Assembly (NCBI GenBank): GCA_900149785.2
Contig: FSSI02000013.1
Location: forward strand, 1-64,000
DNA: 64,000 nucleotides
Direction of reading: 5' to 3'
From: Sodalinema lacuna_A
Lineage (GTDB): Bacteria; Cyanobacteriota; Cyanobacteriia; Cyanobacteriales; Geitlerinemataceae
Made by a program: the position numbers and the translations under genes
Notes under the pieces: generated by a model
Databases searched by the model: none
What the model was told of the DNA's origin: nothing
What the model saw: the letters and a program-made list of their open reading frames with translations, nothing else
Part shown: one piece after another, positions 57,880 through 64,000 of the stretch
How the letters are laid out: the number at the start of each line of letters is the position of its first letter
How positions within the stretch are numbered: position 1 is the stretch's first letter

Positions 57880-60114
57880 ATGAATATTGGAAAAGTCAAC
57901 TCTATTGACCATAGTACAGCAATTGTTACGGCTTGTATGAATCGTAATGATAATCTTAGGCAAGTTATTCCTAGCTGGCTAAATTCGAATAGTGTACAAG
58001 AGATTATCGTTGTTGATTGGTCCTCGAAAGAACCGGTCAAATCAACACTCAGTGACTATGTAAAGGATTCACGGTTAAAAATCGTCCGTGTCGAAGGTGA
58101 GAAAAGTTGGATCTTAACCCATGCATTTAATTTGGCAGCTAAGATCACATCTCAAAAAAATATCCTTAAGATAGACTGTGATATTGAAATTGATCACGAC
58201 TTTTTAGATAAACACAAATTACAACAGGGTTGTTTTTATGCCGGAGACTGGAGAGATTTAATTCCCGGAGTTACCGGATTATTTTTGATTAGTAAAAAAG
58301 ATTTTTTAAGTGTCGGTGGTTTCAATGAATTCATCCTTACTTACGGATGGGATGATATAGATTTATATAAACGACTTGAAACTCATTTGAGTTTAGTTAG
58401 AAAGAAAATTGATGTATCTTCGGTAAGACATATCAATCATACAGAAGAGGAAAGTTTCAAAAATCAAACTAAAAATACTAGAGATATTTCAAGTTTAAAA
58501 AGTATAAACGTTAGCCCAGAGACGATTCAAAGCTTGTCACAAGAAAGAGAATTTCAAAACATCAAAAATTCTTATATAAGTCGACTAATACCATGGGATA
58601 GCAAATCTCCCCAATCTACCTACAAAATTATTGAGAAATATCCAACTGGTAGCTATCTTAGGATTTCCAGAATCTCTGAAGTTCCGGAGATTCCAGAAAG
58701 TGTTATCTTACAAGCAGAATACTGCTCCTTAAAATTTTTGTTAGGACAGTATGGATTTAAAAACTTACCCAAGAACGTCAGTTTTTTCGAAATGCTACAC
58801 ATGTATGAGATGGTTCAAAAATCTAAAAGCTCAAACCAAAGTTCGACTATGTTATCATTGTCGGGTCTTCCTCAAGCAAATATGAGGGATAAGGGAAAAA
58901 TGGATAAGCCTAAACTGACCAATCTATGTCTCGAAGCCTACAGTAATGCTAACTACATAGAAGTAGTCCGAATCTGTAGGCAGATTCCTGAAGAGATGAG
59001 AACCCAAACTATGAATAAAGCTTTTGGGATCTCCCTATACCACTTAAAACTTTACGAAGAAGCTATTGAAATTTTTTCCGAGCTAGTCAAGTGGGAACCA
59101 GAAAACCCAGCTCTGTATTACCGATTAGGTCAAAACTATGCTGGATTGAGAGAGTATGATTTATCGATTCGCTGTTGTAAACGTGCTATACAATTGGGGC
59201 TAAACTCAGAAGAAGCTTTTAACCTTTTATGCTATGCCAACCAAGAACTAGGGTGGCTGTGTCGTTGTGATCCAGCAGCATTTTCAAAAAAAGAAAATAG
59301 TGTCAGACTACTAGGTATTCATCCATACTTATATGTCGGACCTTCAGTTGCTCTGGTTGGTAACTCAAGTAGTATTGTAGGCAAACAACAGGGACACCTG
59401 ATTGATGCTTGTGATGATATCATCAGGTTCAATGCCTTCACCACCCGAGGATACGAATTAGATGTAGGATATAGAACTACTATTGCTGTGGCTGGTGCAA
59501 ATTTAGGTGGCTATTATCAAGATCCTGAAAAGTTAGATATACATCATATATCTCCTCAAAAAACAGAGGAACTCGAGTTTTCAGATTCTCCATTACGTGT
59601 GTGGGACGCTCTGGAATTTTTAGAAAAGAACAAAGATTGTAAAATCATAACATGGCGAGGGGACATATACACACCAGATCATTACCGTGCTAATCCAAAA
59701 ATAAATCGACAGTATACAAACTTTAACACCCTATCTAGGTTAAACCCAGCCAAACAGATTTTCTGTTTCGATCATAGTGGTCGCTACTACTTGGAATCAG
59801 GGCTTAGGACAAATCTTTTGTTATCTACCCTAGGAATTGAGTCTAAACTTAGTAAAGGAGGGCTGCGAACTGGATTTAAAATAATTCTCATGTGTGTGTT
59901 GTCTGGACTAAAACCAAAATGTTTTGGCTTTAGTCTTGATGAAGATATACATATGTATGGTTATTACTATAGAGGGGGAGGCTGTGTGGCTTCCCGAGCT
60001 TCATCAGTTGATGAAGCTCGAAATATATTAAGACAAAATTCATCTCATGATTACCTATCAGAATTAAAAGTCCTCCGAGAGATGAGAGACAAAAATCTAA
60101 TAGAAGTTTTCTAG
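57880..60114 (+). CDS. GT2 - TPR - GT29-like (sialyltransferase-fold) fusion glycosyltransferase
   Basis: 744 residues. Residues 1-200: family 2 glycosyltransferase (TAIVTACMNRNDNLRQVI, IIVVDWSS, LKIDCDIEIDHDFL, then GGFNEFILTYGWDDIDLYKRL as in galactosyltransferase-like C termini). Residues 345-455: TPR-like helices (YSNANYIEVVRICRQIP, LYEEAIEIFSELVKWEPENPALYYRLGQNYAGL). Residues 485-730 are GT29-like: motif L-like VALVGNSSSIVGKQQG...DDIIRFNAF (490-520), motif S-like GGLRTGFKIILMCVLSGLKPKCFGFS (660-685), and H723-x4-E728 as in motif VS. GT29 enzymes use CMP-activated nine-carbon sugars, so this is the prime candidate for transfer of Pse made by the neighbouring genes. Confidence 0.82.
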   Translation: MNIGKVNSIDHSTAIVTACMNRNDNLRQVIPSWLNSNSVQEIIVVDWSSKEPVKSTLSDYVKDSRLKIVRVEGEKSWILTHAFNLAAKITSQKNILKIDCDIEIDHDFLDKHKLQQGCFYAGDWRDLIPGVTGLFLISKKDFLSVGGFNEFILTYGWDDIDLYKRLETHLSLVRKKIDVSSVRHINHTEEESFKNQTKNTRDISSLKSINVSPETIQSLSQEREFQNIKNSYISRLIPWDSKSPQSTYKIIEKYPTGSYLRISRISEVPEIPESVILQAEYCSLKFLLGQYGFKNLPKNVSFFEMLHMYEMVQKSKSSNQSSTMLSLSGLPQANMRDKGKMDKPKLTNLCLEAYSNANYIEVVRICRQIPEEMRTQTMNKAFGISLYHLKLYEEAIEIFSELVKWEPENPALYYRLGQNYAGLREYDLSIRCCKRAIQLGLNSEEAFNLLCYANQELGWLCRCDPAAFSKKENSVRLLGIHPYLYVGPSVALVGNSSSIVGKQQGHLIDACDDIIRFNAFTTRGYELDVGYRTTIAVAGANLGGYYQDPEKLDIHHISPQKTEELEFSDSPLRVWDALEFLEKNKDCKIITWRGDIYTPDHYRANPKINRQYTNFNTLSRLNPAKQIFCFDHSGRYYLESGLRTNLLLSTLGIESKLSKGGLRTGFKIILMCVLSGLKPKCFGFSLDEDIHMYGYYYRGGGCVASRASSVDEARNILRQNSSHDYLSELKVLREMRDKNLIEVF

Positions 60115-60423
60115 GCTAGTTAGTTCATACACCTCATATACGAGGAGAAAAGATCTGAATTTATGCAAGTTAGCTTATCTGGAAGCGGCTCTCGCTATCT
60201 CAATTTGATTGAAAGCACTACTGACATGTAATGCAGAGCTCCTTGCATAGACAGCCTCTCTTTAAATTAACTGCTATTCTACTACAGCGATCTGTCATGA
60301 TTCTTAAGGTTTATAGGAAGTTGGAGACTATGTTTTGCCGCCCCGATGCCACCAGACAGGTGTTTGAGGTCATTTCACTCTTAGGTCTAATCGTATCTAA
60401 TAACTTAGCAGCTACTCAAGCCC
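60115..60423. other. Intergenic stretch without recognisable gene
   Basis: About 310 bp between the fusion transferase and the FkbM gene. Short frames only (one of 66 codons on the plus strand with no motif). No hairpin terminator found. It may hold a promoter for the next genes. Confidence 0.55.
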
Positions 60424-61338
60424 ATGCCTAAATACCACCAAATTGGTTCACACCAGATTTTGCTCCCTGATGAACATCCTTTACCCAGGTATCAGTCTAC
60501 TTGGAAGCGTTATGACCTAGCGTTGGGATATATTTCACAAATAGTTTTCTCAAAATACTCTGGAGCAACTGCAATCGACATTGGAGCCAATGTCGGTGAT
60601 ACAGCTGCTCTGCTGCAAAAGTATCAACCTGTTTCAACACTTTGCATTGAGGGAGTCCCTGAGTTTATTCAGTATCTTAAACCCAACGCAGAACGCATCG
60701 GTAACATTACGATCGCGGACTGCTTTATCGGGGAAGGCGAGCAATTTGTTGATTTAGATAAAGTTCGGACAACTGGCGGAACGGCCTCCATTAAAGGCAA
60801 CTTCAAGCCCTCTAAAAAGTCTGTCAAAGTTGTGTCCTTGGCGGAAATTTTAGAAACTCATAGCCAGTTCTGGAACACCAAGCTATTGAAAATCGACACC
60901 GACGGCTTCGATTTTGAAATTATGCTGAGTTCCTTGCCAGTGATATCTAAACTTCAGCCTGTTTTATATTTTGAGTACGACATTCTCTTCAAAGAGTCCT
61001 CTTGGCAAGAATCTTTGTTAGTGATTGATAACCTTATTAAACTAGGATATTCCAAGTTTATTGTTTATGACAACTATGGCAATTACCTAATAAGCCTATC
61101 ATCCCAAGACATAGAAAAGTTTATCGATTTGAATACCTACTTGGTGTCGAATCGCCATCGTAGTGGGCGAGTAGCCGTTTATTACTTGGATGTCTGTGCC
61201 TTCCATGAACAGGATTCAGATCTGTTCTCGGAGATTAAACATTATGAGATGACATCTATTCTGGGTTCTAACGTTAACATCAATATCCAAGAAAAGTCTC
61301 CTGAATCAGAATCACAAAATAAAAAAATCATATTTTAA
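60424..61338 (+). CDS. FkbM family methyltransferase
   Basis: 304 residues. ATAIDIGANVGDTAALLQKY, TLCIEGVPEFIQYLKPNA and SLAEILETHSQFWNTKLLKIDTDGFDFEIMLSS, then QPVLYFEYDILF, the FkbM pattern (SAM loop, KIDTDG...E...FE). Such enzymes O-methylate sugars in surface glycans. Four bases separate its stop from the next gene. Confidence 0.92.
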   Translation: MPKYHQIGSHQILLPDEHPLPRYQSTWKRYDLALGYISQIVFSKYSGATAIDIGANVGDTAALLQKYQPVSTLCIEGVPEFIQYLKPNAERIGNITIADCFIGEGEQFVDLDKVRTTGGTASIKGNFKPSKKSVKVVSLAEILETHSQFWNTKLLKIDTDGFDFEIMLSSLPVISKLQPVLYFEYDILFKESSWQESLLVIDNLIKLGYSKFIVYDNYGNYLISLSSQDIEKFIDLNTYLVSNRHRSGRVAVYYLDVCAFHEQDSDLFSEIKHYEMTSILGSNVNINIQEKSPESESQNKKIIF

Positions 61339-61342
61339 AGCG

Positions 61343-62383
61343 ATGAATTTGGGTAAGAAATTAGTCACCAACAATCAAAATAAAACCATGTCAATTCCTC
61401 AAAACTTATTACTTAATCCTGTTGTTTTAATCTATCTTGCCCCAAGATATGCCTATCGGTCAACTATCATTAGTTCAAACGAAATTTTCTGTAGCCCCGA
61501 TGCAGAAAGCCAATCAATTGACAATCAAATCAAACAACTCAAAATTCCGGGTGGCTCATATGATATAGCCTATATCCTAGAAAAACTTGATTTTATTTCA
61601 CCAAGCCTTCTAGTCGTGAAAGCTGATGCTTCGCAACGTAATCACTTAACAAATTTATCTAAACTAAGTTGTCCCAAGGTTCTGATTTGTGGAGATACAC
61701 ATCATTTAAACAAACCCATTCAAACAATGATAAACTATGTAAGACGGGAAAAATTTGATGTCATCATCAGTGAACATGATCGCCACCATCTTCACTTTTT
61801 CAAAGAGCATGGATTTAATAACTTAATCTGGATTCCTGGATTTAATACAACTCCGCACCCTCAACCCAGTCATGAGTCTCATCAACATTTACTGAGCTTT
61901 ATTGGAAATAGCGGTCATTTTCATCCGTACAGAACCTACATTTTAAATAAAATAAAAGCGTGGGGATTGCCCCTCTATCAAGAAACAATGCCTCGTCCAA
62001 AAGCGGCAGAAGTGTATAGTAAGTCTCTAGTGAACCTGAATATCAGCCTAAATGGAGATCTCAATTTTCGAGTTTTTGAAATTATTTCTAGCGGTGGCTT
62101 CTTACTTACCGATAAACTTAGCCCTCAATCAGGACTAGATTTACTATTTAACGACGGTGAACATCTCGTGACTTTTTCTGACGAACAAGACTTAAAAAAC
62201 AAAATCAAATACTACCTCAGCCACCCCGAGGAAGCCAAAGCGATCGCCCGTCGAGGTTGTGAAACCTACTGGAAGCACTACTCTCCGGAGCAGAACGTCC
62301 AACGTTTGATAGACTATATCAGTGGTCGAGAAATCGATCCGATGTATCACGTTGAGCTAGATCGCCGCAGTGTCTATTTCTAA
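61343..62383 (+). CDS. CgeB-like glycosyltransferase
   Basis: 346 residues. The C-terminal half has LSFIGNSGHFHPYRTYILNKI, AEVYSKSLVNLNISLNGDLNFRVFEIISSGGFLLTDKL, LFNDGEHLVTFSDEQDLKNKIKYYLSHPEEAKAIARRG, the CgeB/Glyco_trans_1_2 pattern with the E of FEI. The N-terminal half is a GT-B-like acceptor domain (SPSLLVVKADAS, VLICGDTHH, FDVIISEHDRHHLHFFKEHGF). The end overlaps the next gene by 14 bp. Confidence 0.85.
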   Translation: MNLGKKLVTNNQNKTMSIPQNLLLNPVVLIYLAPRYAYRSTIISSNEIFCSPDAESQSIDNQIKQLKIPGGSYDIAYILEKLDFISPSLLVVKADASQRNHLTNLSKLSCPKVLICGDTHHLNKPIQTMINYVRREKFDVIISEHDRHHLHFFKEHGFNNLIWIPGFNTTPHPQPSHESHQHLLSFIGNSGHFHPYRTYILNKIKAWGLPLYQETMPRPKAAEVYSKSLVNLNISLNGDLNFRVFEIISSGGFLLTDKLSPQSGLDLLFNDGEHLVTFSDEQDLKNKIKYYLSHPEEAKAIARRGCETYWKHYSPEQNVQRLIDYISGREIDPMYHVELDRRSVYF

Positions 62384-64000
62384 CCGTCCCCCCGAACACA
62401 GCTTCTATTATCGAATTTCCATCTACGAATATTTGCAGGAATGCCACCGACAGCGGCCCACCCTCAAAGTCCTGTTTAGCCCCAGTTTGGATGGCCGGGT
62501 CGTGGGAGACTGTGTTGATTTGCCCCGACTCCAGGCTTACGTGTGGGAAAGCAAGACACAAAAAGCCACTTCTATCTTTCAATTACTAGAGCAGTGTGAG
62601 ATTGCCCAACAGGTTCAGAAACTTGACTTTGAGAGCCTAGCCGATATCACCACTCCTTGGGATGTCGTCGTCGTAACGATCGCCGATGCAGAAATGCTCG
62701 GTCTGAATCGCTTACGTCACCATACCCCATACCAAACCATTATATTTTCGGACTATCACAACCAATCCCCCCTTTCCTTCCAGAACACCCTAGACAAAAT
62801 GGGATTTCTTAAAACGGCGGAGACTCCCTTAACCTATTCTCTGAAACCTCAACGGATTCTAGTTATAAATAACCTCTACCCCCCGCAAGAACTAGGTGGA
62901 TATGGTCGCTCAATCTATGACTTCGCCAATACCCTTAAGAAACGAGGTCATGAGATTTACGTTTTATCTTCCAACAGCGAATATCTAAAAAAAATAACAA
63001 AACCCGAGTCTAATGTTTGCCGAAAACTTCAATTAATGGGAACCTATGAAGGCGGGATGAAACCCGTGACCGATCCCAAACAATGCCAACAACTGCTTCG
63101 CCACAACGACCAAGTACTACGAGAGACAATCCAGAACTTCCAACCAACCGTTTGCTTGATTGGGAACGTTGACTATCTAACGGCTGCAATTTTCGCCCCC
63201 TTCCTCAATCAGCAAATTCCCATCTTGCATCATCTCGGCTTCGCCATCCTCAACTATCCCCTAGCCCACGTTCCCTCAAGTCCCCTCTACCACCTAGCCG
63301 GAGCCAGTCAGCATGTCAAACAAAATATCTTAAATAAAGGATATCCGAGAACAGATATTAGCGTTATCTATCCAGGCATAAAATCTACACTTTTCAAAAA
63401 AGATTCTCTTCCTCCACAAGACATCTTAAGAATATCCTATGCCGGCTTGCTCATGCCCACCAAAGGAACCCAAACCTTGTTGCAAGCCTTAACAATCTTA
63501 CAAGCCAATTCAATTGACTTTCAATGCTCGATCGCCGGCGATGCCTTCAGGCCGGAATATCGGCAACAGTATGAAGAATTTGTCAAACGTCAAAACTTGA
63601 GCCATCAAGTTCGATTTCTCGGCTTGCTATCTCGCCAGGACCTAAGCCGTCTTTACGAAACCCACAATGTATCCGTATTCCCCTCTCTCATCGAAGAAGC
63701 CTTCGGGATTTCCCCCGTCGAAGCCATGGCCGCCGGTCTGACCGTCATTAGCAGTGGTATGGGGGGAGCAGCCGAAACCGTTGAACATGACGTAAGCGGA
63801 TTGAAGTTTCCAGCCAACGACCCAGTTGCCTTAGCTCAGCAACTGGCCAGCCTACCCCGCGATAGGCAACGCTGGCAACGTCTCGCCCAAACCGGACGCG
63901 ATCGCGCCTTCAACGTCTTCGACATCGAACACTCAGCCGATAAACTTGAACAACAGTTCAACGAACTCCTACAACGACGCGATCAGCTCACTCAACCCAT
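62370..64000 (+). CDS. GT4-family glycosyltransferase with extra N-terminal domain (cut by window edge)
   Basis: An open frame runs from a GTG at 62370 to the end of the window (543 codons and 2 bases), overlapping the previous gene. It begins SISNRPPEHSFYYRISIYEYLQE, then about 160 residues without a clear family (DVVVVTIADAEMLGLNRLRHHTPYQTIIFSDYH). A GT-B fold follows: RILVINNLYPPQELGGYGRSIYDFANTLKKRGHEIYVLSS, AGASQHVKQNILNKGYP, ISYAGLLMPTKGTQTLLQAL, CSIAGDAF, VFPSLIEEAFGISPVEAMAAGLTVISSGMGGAAE (the EAFG...E nucleotide-binding part), and GLKFPANDPVALAQQLASL. It retains the GT4 residues, so it should be active in building the glycan. G+C rises again compared with the preceding four genes. 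The true start could be later. Confidence 0.87.
   Translation, partial: MSISNRPPEHSFYYRISIYEYLQECHRQRPTLKVLFSPSLDGRVVGDCVDLPRLQAYVWESKTQKATSIFQLLEQCEIAQQVQKLDFESLADITTPWDVVVVTIADAEMLGLNRLRHHTPYQTIIFSDYHNQSPLSFQNTLDKMGFLKTAETPLTYSLKPQRILVINNLYPPQELGGYGRSIYDFANTLKKRGHEIYVLSSNSEYLKKITKPESNVCRKLQLMGTYEGGMKPVTDPKQCQQLLRHNDQVLRETIQNFQPTVCLIGNVDYLTAAIFAPFLNQQIPILHHLGFAILNYPLAHVPSSPLYHLAGASQHVKQNILNKGYPRTDISVIYPGIKSTLFKKDSLPPQDILRISYAGLLMPTKGTQTLLQALTILQANSIDFQCSIAGDAFRPEYRQQYEEFVKRQNLSHQVRFLGLLSRQDLSRLYETHNVSVFPSLIEEAFGISPVEAMAAGLTVISSGMGGAAETVEHDVSGLKFPANDPVALAQQLASLPRDRQRWQRLAQTGRDRAFNVFDIEHSADKLEQQFNELLQRRDQLTQP

Overview
This is cyanobacterial DNA. The octamer GCGATCGC (HIP1) is scattered throughout, and the window carries the oxygen-dependent chlorophyll cyclase AcsF, a Ycf51 protein and a TLP40-type lumenal cyclophilin. 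The abundance of dispersed palindromes, Uma2 paralogues and toxin-antitoxin pairs resembles filamentous (Oscillatoriales-like) genomes, but the genus cannot be settled from this window. No rRNA, tRNA or CRISPR array was seen. The assembly is imperfect: there is one N at 40689 and a run of 45 N at 42415-42459.

Layout. 0-7.7 kb is mostly housekeeping: a cut IS200/IS605 tnpB, ycf51, acsF, a Ser/Thr kinase with a TM2 domain, a sugar-phosphoglycerate phosphatase, a MoaD/ThiS protein, a UmuD/LexA-like self-cleaving protein, a deleted IS605 copy, and a BolA plus monothiol glutaredoxin pair. 7.7-10.1 kb is a small decayed accessory island. It is bounded by two copies of a 36-bp repeat and holds two copies of a 348-bp element, a RelE/ParE toxin-antitoxin pair ending in an attC-like site, and a fragment resembling an integron integrase. 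10.1-36.3 kb returns to core genes: a two-domain PTPS/QueD, proA, an M23/LysM hydrolase, a Clp ATPase, an Omp85 barrel, a fused oligopeptide ABC ATPase, the cyclophilin, PrlF/YhaV, thrS, YggT, LemA, three TPM-related membrane proteins, an M48-like protein without its HEXXH, hemC, a MalK-type ATPase and a HepT-like protein.

36.3-48.2 kb is a recombining repeat region. It contains Uma2 (DUF820) genes, DUF2887/DUF4351 Rpn-like nuclease genes in every state from intact to shredded, and at least five small TA modules. These are separated by a 15-nt palindrome (AGACACTCGGTGTCT and variants) and invaded by a second palindrome (GTAGGGGCGAAAAA plus its reverse complement), which in places lies inside reading frames.

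48.2-64 kb is a surface-glycan locus: pseB, pseC, pseF, a PIG-L deacetylase, an inserted Uma2 gene, a three-domain PseG-GNAT-formyltransferase, a GNAT, pseI and a pseI fragment. An AT-rich segment follows with a methyltransferase, a GT2-TPR-GT29-like fusion, an FkbM methyltransferase, a CgeB-type glycosyltransferase and a GT4 glycosyltransferase that runs off the end. Together these should make CMP-pseudaminic acid, possibly an N-formyl derivative, and attach it to a surface polymer or protein. The GT29-like (sialyltransferase-fold) domain is the best candidate for the transferase. This locus is the most interesting part of the window.
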